In this document: positions 44,960 to 57,739 of the stretch, piece after piece
How positions within the stretch are numbered: position 1 is the first letter of the stretch
How the letters are laid out: the number at the start of each line of letters is the position of its first letter
Source of the DNA: Mytilus californianus
Taxonomy: Eukaryota > Mollusca > Bivalvia > Mytilida > Mytilidae
Direction of reading: 5' to 3'
NCBI RefSeq assembly: GCF_021869535.1
Contig: NW_026262734.1
Location: forward strand, 107,233,088 to 107,297,087
Length of the DNA stretch: 64,000 bases
Position numbers and translations under genes: made by a program
Notes under the pieces: model-generated
The model's input: only the letters and a program-made list of their open reading frames with translations
What the model was told of the DNA's origin: nothing
Database searches by the model: none

Positions 44960-45900
44960 AAATATTTGATTGGTATTTTAGCAGATTTCAATTGTGTTTG
45001 TTCTACCACTGCAACCGGAAACACGTTTGCCTTTAAAGACCGATCAACGAGTTGTTACAATATTCTCGAACATGCAGTGAGTTGTTGCTATATTCTTGAA
45101 CATGCAGAGAGTGTGGCTCTGTCCATACATCACATTTGGGTGTTACGTATAAAATAAAGTCAGAGCGAAGCTGCATATTTTTACATCCCGCACAGTCATA
45201 TTAAAATGGACTCCTTTTTTTGGTCTGGTATTACTGTCGGATTGGAGAAGTCAAACGGGTGGATGACTTTATTTCTATACCCCAGTCAACACTTTAGGGT
45301 TGCACGTAAATAAACTCCAGAACTGATCTATTCTTAAGTTTAGTGGCAATTAACTGTCATTAGAAAAGTCATAACATATAACTAGTCTCAACTGACATCT
45401 CAATATATCCCAATATATTATACTGGAGTGAATTATCTTGGCTAACCATGCAATTTGATTGGTAACCTTGACAGGGTATATGAGCCTGTATACCATGTGA
45501 GCGAAAACGAAGATCAGAATGGTATTTAATGTTAAAGTCAGTGCACTCCTGTATGCATGTAATATAATAGTTATTCGTTCCCCACAGAGGCTATGGGTTC
45601 ATATTCCCTGTCAGTGCCCCATATCCGAAAACTTAAAATTCACTGTAATTTTTTTAATTTGATAAGAATTTTTACCTTTCTTTCGAATTGTTTAATTAAT
45701 TAATACTAAGCACTCCAATGAAGTGAAATGATGTAAGTTTAAAATTAGTCACAATCGTCTATTTTTGTAATTCATATTAAGTATATATTAATTATACCTA
45801 TACATTATAAAACATTTGGTTAATAAAGAATTGAAATTGAAGTTCAGTATGGAAATAGTTTATCCTCGTTGAAACTTATGGCAGAAGTATAGAGACATTA
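44960..45900. other. no gene recognised
   Basis: A 63-codon frame (44966-45157) contains a short internal repeat (CT(C/T)GAACATGCAG(T/A)GAG) but no recognised family. Nothing else was recognised. Confidence 0.45.
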
Positions 45901-45916
45901 CCTGCATTACAGTTAA

Positions 45917-46308
45917 GGATGTTCGCTACTCTGTTTTAAGATAACAAGCTTTTTAAAAGACTGTTATAAATTTATAGTATGTAAATAAAGGAACTAAAAA
46001 AGCAGAAAAAAATGAAAAGGTCCGTGAGCTTGTTTTCGAGATATAAGCCATTTGAAAATTTGGCGGGAAATGATTCTCGCTATATTTTTCATATATTTAA
46101 CGTTGGCACTTTTTTTCTTTCAAAAACTATGAAAAAATAAAAAGGATTTTATAGCATTTTCAAATATGGCTTTTTAAACTATATGTATTAAAATTATAAA
46201 AAGAAAAGTAGGGGTTAGCGGGTAAATTTTGTTAATGGCACTACATCGATAAAGCCAGAGGATTCCGAATATCTGGCAAAAATTTAAAAACAAGAGGAGC
46301 GAACATCC
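45917..46308. mobile_element. 392-bp MITE flanked by TTAA
   Basis: TTAA at 45913-45916 and 46309-46312 flanks inverted termini GGATGTTCGCT and AGCGAACATCC. Non-coding, A/T-rich interior. The termini are unlike those of the other TTAA element. Confidence 0.75.
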
Positions 46309-46487
46309 TTAAGTAAGAAGTATTGTGTAAATATTTTCTTTTTACCCAATAATGGGTGTTCCTAAGATAGGAAGGTTATACAAAAGAAAGAAGAAGTAAT
46401 AATTCTATCGCAGACCTGTCTAAATATGAAAGTTACTGCAATTGGAATATTAAAAAATATATCAAAATATTTGAATAGAATAGAGAA

Positions 46488-46563
46488 TTGAAACGGGGAA
46501 AGTGGCAAAGAAATAGCAACCCGACCAAAGAGCAGAAAACAGCACAAGGCCACCAATGACCAA
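46488..46563 (-). repeat. RE-B 3'-end fragment
   Basis: The + strand reads AGAGAATTGAAACGGGGAAA, CAACCCGACCAAAGAGCAGA and AGGCCACCAATGACC, the complement of the last 80 bases of RE-B at 8940-9028. Confidence 0.75.
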
Positions 46564-46839
46564 AGACTTGTTTTTTTTCGCCAATGTTTTTGATATCAAA
46601 TATTATTAATTTTGTTGCTGTTAACAATTTTAACGGAATGGCGCACTTTTGTCATTTTTTTCTTTGCTGAAATTTTTAATGAATGCATCTATATCGCTGC
46701 TATATTAACCTAGTATGTTTAGCAGTGTAAATTATCAAACGCAACTGATCTTAAACAACGTCCGTGGTACATTACAATAAAGCTTAACAGAATATTCTAA
46801 AGCCTAACTTAGCCTGATTTTGAGTATCAAATGCGTCTA

Positions 46840-47070
46840 CTTCTCAGTTTCTCGTTCATCTCCCTCGGGCAAATTGACCTCATATGAATTTGACTATCCT
46901 TATAGGTCCTATTTGGTCATATTACTATTAACGTTTACACATATTTTACATCCCTTGTTATTTTCAGGTCTTATATACATCATTGGCCTCCATTTTTTTG
47001 TCTTGAGCGTCCCTGGTGTAGGTAAATCTAGAAAAACGCTTCAGACGCATAAAATCTTATAAAGTTTTAT
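46840..47070. repeat. RE-C fragment
   Basis: CCCTCGGGCAAATTGACCTC, GAATTTGACTATCCTTATAG, GGCCTCCATTTTTTTGTCTT and AAAAACGCTTCAGACGCATA match 63240-63430 in order. Confidence 0.65.
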
Positions 47071-47698
47071 GTTCATTCAAATGAATATAACAAGTGCGTG
47101 TGAAATTGCATCAGTTATTATCAGATATACGTCCTGATGACATTTCAGATGATTTTAATCGTTATGTAACTTGATGAAATGAAATGGTTTGTGATATGCT
47201 TTAATTCAGATGACTAGATCAAGACGTTAATTGTTGATTAATGTTAAAAGTACAAATAATGTCATCGACTATTTTTGCACATATTTACATTAAAGAAAGG
47301 AAGTAAAAAATGATTTGAGAGATAAAGATTTGATGTGCATGGAAAAAAATTAAATATAATGTGTTCATTATGGGGGGAAAGATGTGGGATATACGACAAT
47401 AACACATAATACAATAAAACCAAAAGCCACATCCAGAGGTCAACATACACTTTTCAACAACATGATAGTGTCCATGTCAAGTCCTAAATCCTCATGAGCC
47501 AATACAAAATGCGAATAATTTCAACAAAAAAGTAATAAATATATACCAAAAGTGCCACGTTTCCTATAATATGTAGTTCATTTTTATCAAATGAATTGAT
47601 TGACGTCATTGAACAAGTGTCATTTTTGGAACATGAGCTGTAAATGACTAAAACTACTAATCTATACCTCTTAAAAACGGTATTTCGAGTTATGCCCC

Positions 47699-47701
<3 letters not shown>

Positions 47702-47755
<54 letters not shown>
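47702..47755. repeat. (CT)n microsatellite
   Basis: About 26 uninterrupted CT units. The minus-strand Arg-Glu repeat frame is an artefact. Confidence 0.95.
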
Positions 47756-47759
<4 letters not shown>

Positions 47760-47981
47760 TTTTCGCAGCAACTACAAACCAGAGCTTCTGTATATGAGCA
47801 ACACAATATTATATTGGTAAGCTATAATACCGTATGACACAATTTCAGATTCGTCACTTTTCCGCTCCCTCTCTGTCGCATACCTGTATGTTTTTTGCAC
47901 TTATACACAAATAATGTTATCAGGAAATGTTGCTGCATTCTTGTTCTCATCTGTAACTCAAAGTTTCTTGATAATTTTTTT

Positions 47982-48216
47982 ACCTAACTTCATACTGATA
48001 AGTATTACAGTGTGACATATTTAACCTAACTTCATACTGATAAGTATTACAGTGTGACATATTTAACCTAACTTCATACTGACATATTTTACCTAACTTC
48101 ATACTGGTAAGTATTACAGTGTGACATATTTTACCTAACTTCATACTGGTAAGTATTACAGTGTGACATATTTTACCTAACTTCATACTGGTAAGTATTA
48201 CAGTTTGACATATTTC
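47982..48216. repeat. 42-bp minisatellite, about six units
   Basis: ACCTAACTTCATACTG(A/G)T then AAGTATTACAGTGTGACATA starts at 47982, 48024, 48066, 48091, 48133 and 48175. The third unit is shortened by 17 bases. The repeated minus-strand peptide is an artefact. Confidence 0.9.
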
Positions 48217-48324
48217 AGATTGTCAATTGCCCTTTTTTTGTTTGCTGTATATATGTTTGTTCTTTACACTCATGCATACGTCTTTAGCCGAACAGTTTTA
48301 TCATATTCACATAATTCAATTTAT

Positions 48325-48415
48325 TGTGTACCATTGGTGGCCTTCGGCTGTTGTCTGCTCTATGGTCGGGTTGTTGTCTCTTTGACACATTCCCCATATC
48401 CATTCTCAATTTTAT
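48325..48415 (+). repeat. RE-B 3'-end fragment
   Basis: CATTGGTGGCCTTCGGCTGT, TGTCTGCTCTATGGTCGGGT and ACATTCCCCATATCCATTCT then CAATTTTAT: the same 3' end as 8559-9028, cut to 85-90 bases. Confidence 0.8.
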
Positions 48416-48419
48416 ATAT

Positions 48420-49370
48420 ATGTTGGATTTTGTTCATCAACAACAGATCATTGCTTCTTAATATTTGGTACGATGTTTAATAGTGTTACTTTTTGTTGTC
48501 TGCTTCCACATTGTTTGATAACTGTATTTTACTTATCTCAAAGTTTAAGTTGAAAGAATGTGTGTATAAATTAGGGAACAGTTACTATAGCTCACACTAC
48601 ATCTTGTTTTCATTTCCTGTAAACGTCTGTTTTGAAATCTCTCCTCTCTGTGTAAATAAGGAAGCTTTACGATTGATACTATATTGACATCAGTTTTGTT
48701 TACATAATTAAATATTATGTCCTGTTTTTTAAAATCTAGTTCATTTACATATAAAACCATTAACGAAAAGTCACTTTAGTGTAAATAAAACACACTGATT
48801 GCGATACATTAAATATACATATTTTTCAATCAATTTAACAGCGGAAAAAAAGATCAGAAAAAGGTAGAATTTTCTCAAACACCTCAATTTATCAAGTTCA
48901 GTAAATTTTAGCAGAAATCGATTTTCCTGTCATGGAGTACGTTTTAGAATATTCAACTATTATCAACATCAAGGCTCAAAAGAAATGGACGATTTCCTTT
49001 TTACCGATATTTATTCGTTTCGTTGATCAGACAAGTTTCTGCTTTAAGTGCTGTTCCATGTTCATACAGTGTAATTTCTTATACAACGATGGTTAAACAT
49101 CACACATTAAATCTTCACTCATCTTTCTTGAATTGCAGAAAGTTGAATATATTTTGTATGTAAGTTGGACTGGACACAAAGATCTGTATAACTGGAAATA
49201 TCAAAATGTCGATTTTCTGCTGTCGGAAAGACAGTCACAGGCATGCGCGTCCATTGTATTCGTATAATATAAAAATAAGAAGATGTGGTATGAAGTATTT
49301 TGTTCAAGTATATTGTTTTCTTAACATTTCACAGCGGTATAACGTATTACTTTAATTATTCTTCCCTTAG
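48420..49370. other. no gene recognised
   Basis: Short frames only. AAAATAAGAAGATGTGGTATG at 49270-49290 is a tiny antisense RE-A end. Confidence 0.45.
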
Positions 49371-49374
49371 TTTA

Positions 49375-49805
49375 TTTATTTTGTATTTGCATTGTACCAT
49401 AGATCAAATTTATTTGTTCAGTGTATGTTCACTGGTGTTAATATGTCTTTTGATTAAGTTAAGCCATTTCAATTGATATTTTATAGTGTGTTTTTCTATG
49501 TTGTGATGTTACACGTCTCAGATAAAGGTGAAGGTTTGGTACCATTAAAACGTTTAAACCCGCTGTTGTTGATGTGGTTCATAAGTGTTTCTCGTTTCTC
49601 GTTTTTTATATAGATTAGACCGTTGGTTTTCCCGTTTGAATGGTTTTACACTAGTAATTTTTGGGGCCCCTTATAGCTTGCTGTTCGGTGTGAGCCAAGG
49701 CTCCGTGTTGAAGACCATACTTTGACCTATAATGGTTTACTTTTATAAATTTTGACTTAGATGGAGAGTTGTCTCATTGGCACTCATACCACATCTTCTT
49801 ATATC
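49375..49805 (+). repeat. RE-A subfamily 1 copy with internal deletion
   Basis: CATTGTACCATAGATCAAAT, GTTAAGCCATTTCAATTGAT, ACGTTTAAACCCGCTG, TGTGAGCCAAGGCTCCGTGT and the constant end CATACCACATCTTCTTATAT. The segment between CCCGCTG and TTGATGTGGTTCATAAG is shorter than in the copy at 54185. Confidence 0.85.
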
Positions 49806-49885
49806 TATTCAGATTTGTCTGTTTTTGACCTTTATGATGTAAATATGAGTTTGATTAATATTATTTTATCTTTTTTTGGCATTTA

Positions 49886-50160
49886 GGTGGTACATAACAC
49901 TACAGGGAGATAACTCTGTAAAAATCAGCTGAACGTTTTAATTACGTTCTATTGTTGTGGAAATATTAAGCTTCTCAATGATCAAAATTAGCGTTTGTCA
50001 AACTGCTATATATCCAATGAAATTTTTCCGATAAAGTGTGTGGTTCTAGTTTTTTGAAATTTTTATATTTTTGTCAAAGGGTCAAAGTAAATATTTTGTC
50101 AAAATTTTATGAAAATTAAACGAGCCAAATTAATTTTAGTCAAGATGTTTGGTACCACCT
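49886..50160. mobile_element. 275-bp MITE with AGGTGGTAC ends
   Basis: The inverted termini AGGTGGTAC and GTACCACCT are followed by an A/T-rich interior that includes AGGGAGATAACTCTGTAAAA. The target duplication is not clear (TA or TTA). Confidence 0.6.
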
Positions 50161-50554
50161 TAAGTTTTAAATATGTGAAAAAATATCATCATTTGTGACA
50201 TAATTCTAATCCATTTGTTTTTGTTTAGAATATCTTTGTTACTCCAATGTTTATAAAACACTCAAAATTGTCAAATCCATACAAAATTTGAGTCACATTT
50301 TAGGCGTTCATCTGCAATTATATTTTGTTTAAAACTAAAAAAAAAATGAAGCTGTAATGCAGTGAATTTTAGTAAAGATTGAAATACTTTTTAAAATGCC
50401 CTTGGGGTGAAATAAATTCACGGATAATTGACCTAGAATGGTTCCCTGTCCTTTATCTGTTTGGCTCTGACCGATATAACTAAAGGGTGTCTGAGATACC
50501 CGTATGTTGCAAGGGAGAGGACCAGCCTATAATTGACCCAACCTTTTTCAATTT

Positions 50555-50605
50555 TTTTCCGAATGGATATTAAAACTTGTTTTCCGAATGGATATTAAAA
50601 CTCGT
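50555..50605. repeat. 24-bp tandem duplication
   Basis: TTCCGAATGGATATTAAAAC then T(T/C)GTTTT occurs twice in a row. Confidence 0.85.
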
Positions 50606-50609
50606 TTTG

Positions 50610-53600
50610 CTTAAGAGCTGATCAGCAATAGTATTGAAGAGAATTCAAATCTCTAATAGTACAACTGAACGATTGGACATATCGTCCGGAAGTGTGACCT
50701 GTGACCCATTATCACAAATGTGAAGCTTTATTGTGCATCTATGTTAATTGATTGATAGTCGGTTTCTATACGTTCAGTAGCAAATATTTCAAAAATATTC
50801 AAGATGAAATCAAGTTATATATATAATAAATCAATAAAATAAAGATTCTGTGAAGTTGTCAATCAGAAATTAGAATGTGCACACACATACAAACAGGAAC
50901 ACCAACAAGTAGTGAGTAAATGTTCTTAATCAACATTCCTAGTTTTTAGGTTAACTGTTCACTAAATCATTCAGGCAAATATTTGACTCAAAATAAAAGT
51001 TGTAAATCTTGAATAAGTAATATAGAATGAAAAGAAAACTTAAATTCTTTCCGTAATATTTTTGGTCTGGTTTCAACCCGACGCTCTTTCATCACCAACT
51101 TCTTTTCACCTTTTTACATAACAAAATTATACTTTGCATCACTCTGTAGTTGTACCTTCGTTTGCAGTTACTAGTATTGTATTGGAGCAAAGCGTCCTCT
51201 TTCTTCTGTGAACTTTAGCTATGCAGGTTCAAACTTTATAAAAATGACGGAAACTTTAAATTTATATAACTTGTAGCGTGCAAATTGAATAAAACGTTTT
51301 GAAATAAGTAGTAATGCAGAAAGTTAATTAGCATAGTTGTTTATTTCTTCAAGTTCGCGATATCTGACATAGATGAGGTTAACAAGTTAAACGAAAAGTT
51401 ATCTTCGTTCCGTTATCTGTTATCTAATTTTATGGTTACTTTACTTTGTTTTCTATTCATATCGGTTTCATATTTTTGTAGAACTGTTTGTTATTGTTAT
51501 AGTTAAGTCTTTCTGCAGATTTTTTTCTCCTGCCACCTGTTGTTTTTGTAGAGGGGGGTTCCAATGAGCATACTAAATATGCATCAAAGTCAGAAAACAG
51601 AAAATAAAAATGTTGTTTTGAAATTACAATTGCCGTCTACAACTGCAAGGTTTTGTTTACAATATTATGTATTTCAAATCTCCATTTGGAAGCCACTGAC
51701 AACGAAGAATTGAAAATGCAACGGAAAGAACGGATCAGAAACCAAACCGCCAATCGATGAAAAATGAAATAAAGAACTTGAACATTAAACAAATTATAAC
51801 GCAATGGCCCGAAATAAAATGAATATGGACTGAGATAAACCTGTATGTGGCACCAATCAGGTAATGGCCCGAAATAAAATGAATATGGACTGAGATAAAC
51901 CTGTATGTGGCACCAATCAGGTAAATCCTGCACAAAATCCGGTAGTAAGTCAATCCTGCACATAATCCGAAAACAAGTCAATGCTTTATGAACTGTACGT
52001 GTTTGAAGCGCTCTGAGGAACTTGTAATTCTGAAAGAGTTAGGAACAGTACTTTGTTTACCAAGAAATCACATTTTGTCCATTGCATCTAAGTCGACAAA
52101 TTAAAGACACAATGAAATGTTTCTCACAATTCATGCATTATTGTTCCTATAATCGATTTAATCCCCGGAACAGTTAACACAAACAATAGTGTTGCCGCTT
52201 AATATTTCTTGTCATATCTTCATAGAATTTTCAGCCTCGTGTGGATAGAAAATGCTTTTCATTAGATTTAATGTCGTTATTTTTTATCTTAAATTTTGTC
52301 ACTTTAAGTACTAATATTCGGTGGCATTCTATATTATAGTTAACCATGGGGTATGGATTTTCCTCATGTTCGAAAGCCGAAATCTCATTGGTTGTCATAT
52401 CATATCACATCTGCTTATTTCATAATACTTTTTTTTCATTTGTCCATGATACATACCATTACATGATTTTGTTTTTTTTTTATATTTTCATAGCAAGGTT
52501 TTGAAACTTTAATGCAAATACCTAAACGGTACAATTTTTAATACTGTAAGAAATTACTAATGTTCTACTAAAAAACTCTACATTGAGAAACTGCCGGGAA
52601 CGTTTACATTATCATTAAACCTAGGTTTAGTTAAACTCGTGATAAAGTACTGAATGGACTAGAAATTGTACATTGTACGAATAATGCAAGATTTGGAGTT
52701 CTAAAAACTGCATGATTTGATTTTCGTGCTAGCAAATACCACTTCAATTGCTTGATTAGACTCGACAGGTGATCTCTTTGTCAAGAATTTTCTGCTGTTT
52801 GGAAGGAGACCAAATGTGACATACCCAAGTCGCTTTGGAGACACGCTACCACAAACATACATTTTTTTTTTTTTCGATTGTCAGATGCAGTTCAACGAGT
52901 TCTAAATACACACAACAATTTCACAAAAATCCGAAATACCGCCACATTAAGTATAGTTTGTATAAATAGTCCATCTTACAAACTGATTTATAGGGCTAGT
53001 GATATATAAAAAAATATATCTTTGATACTATCAACATTATCCTGTAATAAGTTTTAAATTTTTATATTATTATCTTGAATCTGTTATATTCTAAATAGAT
53101 GAGAATTAGTAAACACTAAAAACAAAATGATTTGACATGATTTTTCTAACAACCACATCCGCATCGTTGTACATGACGTTCGTATTCACTGGCAGACATA
53201 TTCATACTATATATATCGTCTATCATCTTTAATTTTCATTTCATTACAAATTGTCTCCTTTTAGTAAACATTAGACCATCCTTGTAGTCCATATTTGTAA
53301 TCGGGTTACATTTTAATGTCATTTTCAAATTGTTATTTGACGTATAGTACCATATCATTTGTCAAGACACGATTTGTTTGATACTCTGCCTGTATAATAA
53401 TGTAAACTGTCAATACTGATGTCTTGTATGGATTTCACTCCTTTATATTGAGGATCATCACAGAACAATGATTAAATTAAGGCTATAGGGTGCTAGATAT
53501 CAATTTGTAGTCGGGTGGACACCTTGTTTTGCATTTCTTAAATCTGCAATATACATGTATGTGTGTTAAATTTATTGTAAACCTTGATTATAGCATTTAG

Positions 53601-54140
53601 TTAAAACAAGGATATACAAATCCTTGGTTGAAATGCAGGAAAACGCTGTTTAAATATTATTCTGATAAAAGGGGTTGGGAGGCTTCAGTAAATGTGACTT
53701 CCTGAACTTTTCCGCTAGTAAGATTGGTTGATTTGTTGTTGTTTGCTTAACTTCCAGTGGCAAATATTTCAAACATATTTAGGCCGAGAACAAATTAACT
53801 ATTAATACAATCAACACTATACAAATTCACACTTGTACTTTCGTGTTAATTTAACCTGTTGATACAATTTGTAATGCATTTTTTTGTTATTTAATGTTTA
53901 CTTATTTTGTTTTATATCTCGTCTCACTATTTTTAATATATATCACCTTTGATAAGTATTTAGTATGACGATAAATTTTCACTTCTGTTCTCGTACTTCG
54001 AACAACAAATTTATTTATTTTGTAAAAAATATTTCCATGTACTCCTTACAACAAAATTATTTTTATTAACCTGTGTACGTTATTTTATTTAACTGCATTT
54101 TGTCCAAGGTTATAGTTGTCTTTCTGATATTGTTTAACAA
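50610..54140. other. no gene recognised
   Basis: A long A/T-rich stretch with only short frames. The 114- and 72-codon minus frames at 51637-51981 are open because a 60-bp segment is duplicated there. No exon with convincing splice sites or family similarity was found. Confidence 0.5.
51803..51922. repeat. 60-bp exact tandem duplication
   Basis: AATGGCCCGAAATAAAATGA through GTGGCACCAATCAGGT occurs twice head to tail with no differences, so it is recent. Confidence 0.95.
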
Positions 54141-54143
54141 CAA

Positions 54144-54167
54144 CCCCCCCCCCCCCCCCCCCCCCCC
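54144..54167. repeat. 24-base C homopolymer
   Basis: An uninterrupted C run followed by GCTTTTTTTT. It stands about 20 bases before an RE-A copy. Its length may be inaccurate because of sequencing error. Confidence 0.9.
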
Positions 54168-54184
54168 GCTTTTTTTTTATTAAT

Positions 54185-54615
54185 TTTGTATTTACATTGT
54201 GTCATAGATCAAATTTATTCGTTCAATGTATGTTTACTTGTTTTTTGTTGATATGTCTTTTGATTGAGTTAAGCCATTTCAATTGATATTTTATAGTGTG
54301 TCTTTCTATGTTGTGATGTGACACTATTGTTTCAGGTTAGGTTGAAGGTTGGCGCCTGTTAAAACGTTTAAACCCGTTGCATTTGTTTGCACCTGTCCTA
54401 AATCAGGAACCTGTTGTTCAGTGGTTGTTATTTGTTTATGTGGTTCATAAGTGTTTCTCGTTTCTCATTTTTTTATATAGATTAGACCGTTGATTTTCCT
54501 GTTTGTTCGGAGTGAGCCAGGGCTCCGTGTTGAAGGCTGTACTTTGACCTATAAATTTTGACTTGGATGGAGAGTTGTCTCATTGTCACTCATACCTCAT
54601 CTTCTTATATCTGTT
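54185..54615 (+). repeat. RE-A subfamily 1 copy
   Basis: ACATTGTGTCATAGATCAAA, GTTAAGCCATTTCAATTGAT, GTTGAAGGTTGGCGCCTGTT and the constant end CATACCTCATCTTCTTATAT. A short deletion removes the segment between CCTGTTTG and TTCGGAGTGAGCC. Confidence 0.85.
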
Positions 54616-54787
54616 GATACAATAGGTAGGTTCAACAAAGTTGGTCGACTTGGTGAAGGCCGGGAATTTTGACTGCTGCTTGAAAATGAGGGAATGTAAT
54701 GGATAGGAAATTTCGTCTGGCAACAGCCAAACTAAATGTATGGTAAAAATATTGATTTTGTTATCAGTAAATTAAAACCGAACTAAA

Positions 54788-55102
54788 ATTGTTACACCAG
54801 GGTTTTCGATATCACAAACTAGTCAAACATTTACTAAATTTTATCATCGGTACAAAGACATCATTCGTAAATATAAATCAACATGCAGACATCTTTTACG
54901 TTCAGGTATTTCACATACAATCTTTTATGGTAATATTTTATACAAAGCACACAAATGTCGACATTCACATCAAAAGCTAACCAAACCTTTAAACAGACTT
55001 ATTCAGAAGGGATATAGTTACGATACTGTTATCAGGTCATTAAAGATGGCATATTTTGGTATTAAAATTGATTCGCTCATAGGGTCTTTGCATCGGAAAT
55101 AA
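54788..55102 (+). pseudogene. retroelement reverse-transcriptase C-terminal remnant
   Basis: From 54830 the frame reads FTKFYHRYKDIIRK, CRHLLRSGISHTIFYGNILY, then LNRLIQKGYSYDTVIRSLKM and AYFGI, and ends at TAA 55100-55102. The preceding bases (LHQGFRYHKLVK from 54790) are in another frame, so there is a frameshift. I recognise this type of tail from mussel retroelement proteins (Penelope-like or another RT class; not certain). RE-B follows about 160 bases after the stop, as a 3' untranslated region would. Confidence 0.6.
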
Positions 55103-55261
55103 ACACATTTGTTCTAAAACCAGTTGTTGGCATGATACGGATTATGCTCTTCTCATATATTTTATGATGGTATGATACTAAACCCCTAACGGGAGAGATT
55201 GTGCTTGATTTTCATATGATGAAGACATAATCTTTCAATCAGTTTAATTGAGGTCTGGAGC

Positions 55262-55616
55262 TGGCATGTCAGTAACTGCTAGTAGTCCTTTGTTAATTTA
55301 TGTATCATTGTCATTTTGCTTAGTTTCTTTTGTTACCTATTCTGACATCGGAATCGGACTTCTTTTAAACTGAGTTTTACTGTGCGTATTGGTGTGTGTT
55401 TGTTTATTCTACATTGGCTAGAGGTATAGGGGAAGGGTTGAGATCTCACAAAATTTTTTTAACCCCGCCGCATTTTTTGCGCCTGTCCCAAAGCAGGAGC
55501 CTCTGGCCTTTATTAGTCTTGTATGTTTTTTAATTTTAGTTCATTTATATGTTTTGGAGTTTAGTGTGACGTCCATGTTCATTGAACTAGTACACATTTT
55601 TTTAGGGGCCAGCTGA
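55262..55616 (+). repeat. RE-B body, 3'-truncated
   Basis: AGTAGTCCTTTGTTAATTTA, GGCTAGAGGTATAGGGGAAG and AGGGGCCAGCTGA match 8559-8900. It stops at GGCCAGCTGA, where 8559-9028 continues with GGACCATCTCC; the last 130 bases are absent. Confidence 0.8.
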
Positions 55617-55714
55617 AGCCGCACAAAGTCATGTGTTCTCTTACATGTGAACACGTGCCTGTGAATGACGTCTTTACACTAAACTCATTGGATGTTGGAT
55701 GTGTACTTAGTCTT

Positions 55715-56112
55715 AAATACACGATTTGTTATTGGCTTTGAACCAGCTGTTAGTAACTGCGAGTAATCTCAGATATTTAGTTGATGTCTCTTTGTTGAGA
55801 GGGATGTATTTTCACCCCGCCACATTCTGTATATGCCTATCCCAAGTCAGGAGCCTGTATAATTCCGTGGTTGTGGTTTGTTGCTGTATATCATATTTGT
55901 TTTTCCTTCAGTGTTTTGTACATAAATTAGGCCGTTAGTTTTCTCGTTTGAATTGTTTTACATTTGTCATTTCGGGGTCTTTTATAGCTTACTATGCGGT
56001 ATGGGCTTTTCTCATTATTGAAGGCTGTGCAGTGATCTGTAGTTGTTAATTTATAAGTCATTTGGTCTCTTGTGGAGAGTTGTCTTATTGGCAATCATAC
56101 CACATCTTCTTA
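55715..56112 (+). repeat. RE-A subfamily 2, long copy
   Basis: ACGATTTGTTATTGGCTTTG, GTTAGTAACTGCGAGTAATC, CACCCCGCCACATTCTGTAT, CATTTGTCATTTCGGGGTCT and the constant end AATCATACCACATCTTCTTA. It is the longest subfamily 2 copy here. Confidence 0.8.
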
Positions 56113-56114
56113 TT

Positions 56115-57735
56115 TTTATATTTAATTATACATTAAATGTTTATTTATATACTTGTTTTGTTTTACTTTACACGTATAATCCCTTCAAGATTGAATTTTC
56201 ATTTATCAAAAAAAGTTCAATTTTTCTGCAATTCTGACTCGTTATTTGATATTCCGTTTTATTTTTATTTCATTTTTTTTTATCTGTTCGACACATGTCA
56301 ATTTCTCCCTTCGAGTCATTCTCGATTACGTTACTTTCTACATTCAGGCATGCATCTAAATTGCATATCTGCAATAACCGCAAAATTTGAATTTCATGTC
56401 AGATTTTAAAGAATGTATACTATGCACGATGCTCTAATTTTAAACCAGTACAAATCTGTCGTATCTTCTTCGTTCGGTAATCTATACCAAGGCTGAAGGT
56501 ATATGCACTTTAGGTAAAAAAAGTAGATTTGGTATAATTCTTGGTAATGAACGTGAATTATTTTAACTTTCTTGTATGTCGTATTTTTGGAGCTTGGAAG
56601 CAATCTGATAAAATAAGGAGAAATGAAGCTTATTTTGGTAGGATGATTTTTCACGTTCTGAAGCAAAGCTTTTTTGAGCGTTACTGTCATTGATGATGAA
56701 CAATTAGAAACTGGAAGAGTGTCGAATGTAGGTGACAGTGACTTTAGATAAGAATAACTAATTCTTCAGTAATGATTGATAATCTGAGTAATATAACCCA
56801 GAGTTCACACGATTAACGTGTCCTTCCAGAGTGTATCGCCACTAATGAAAGTATCGGTGTGTTATAATCGAAGTAGTGTTGCAACTGCATTAAGGGTTGA
56901 TTTGAAGGATTTTGTTGAAAGTTATTTTGCGTCGCTATTATATTTTAACACAAGATATAAAACAGGTTTATGCAGACCGTGATGGTTTTTTTTTTTATTA
57001 ATTTCCATTCACAAGTGAATGGATGCATGTTATTCGAGTAAATGGAATTGATTAAGGTTATACTGCTGCATTTACTGGGTAAGTTACATTCAGTATTTTT
57101 ATTGCATTTCCTTGCAAGAGATAAAAGGATGGGATAATGTGACACTTTTGTTAAAAAAACAAAACAAAAACGAATTATAAAATAAACAGATTACAGACGA
57201 ACTTATGTCAATAGTTTTAGATTTGTTTATGTCCCACATATTCAATCACGTCATCCAAATTTGAAAAAGAAAATCATCAACCGCTTCACATGTAATTTTG
57301 GCAAATATCGGGCCATTCAAAAGCATGATGTATTTCTATAGAATTAAAGATAGATGTTAATTGTCTGTTTAATTTTCAATTAATTTCAGTTTAAGAAGAT
57401 ATTAAGTATACAGTTAACATAACTTGCATTACAAACATCGTAAAAAAAGGGGGGGGGGGGTCGATATCATAACAACACTGTGTATGGGTATTTATATATA
57501 TATAAACATGGAGTGTCGGTATTGTTTTCGAGCAAAGGCTAAACGCTAATCTATTAAATCCATATTTTTCTCTGAAATTTGTAGTTTCAAAATCTAAAAG
57601 ACATAAGCTAATTTCATTGCTTGTTAATAGAAATTGATATATCGTTATGCCATTGGTTGAATACTCATTGTTTACGACATGAATCACCAATCACGAAGCT
57701 TTTGTGTACGCTCCTTTTGAAAATTATTACCAATA
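56115..57735. other. no gene recognised
   Basis: Short frames only; a 12-base G run at 57449-57460. Minus frames at 56406-56690 and 57391-57690 have no recognised features. Confidence 0.45.
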
Positions 57736-57739
57736 TAAA

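Noticed and set aside
47484..47771. 95-codon frame with an Arg-Glu repeat
   Set aside because: Made by the (CT)n microsatellite.
47980..48186. 68-codon frame with a repeated KLGKICHTVILTS peptide
   Set aside because: The 42-bp minisatellite unit is a multiple of 3, so the same peptide repeats; no evidence of expression.
51637..51981. 114-codon minus frame with an internal repeat
   Set aside because: The repeat is an exact 60-bp DNA duplication open in two frames; no recognisable domain.
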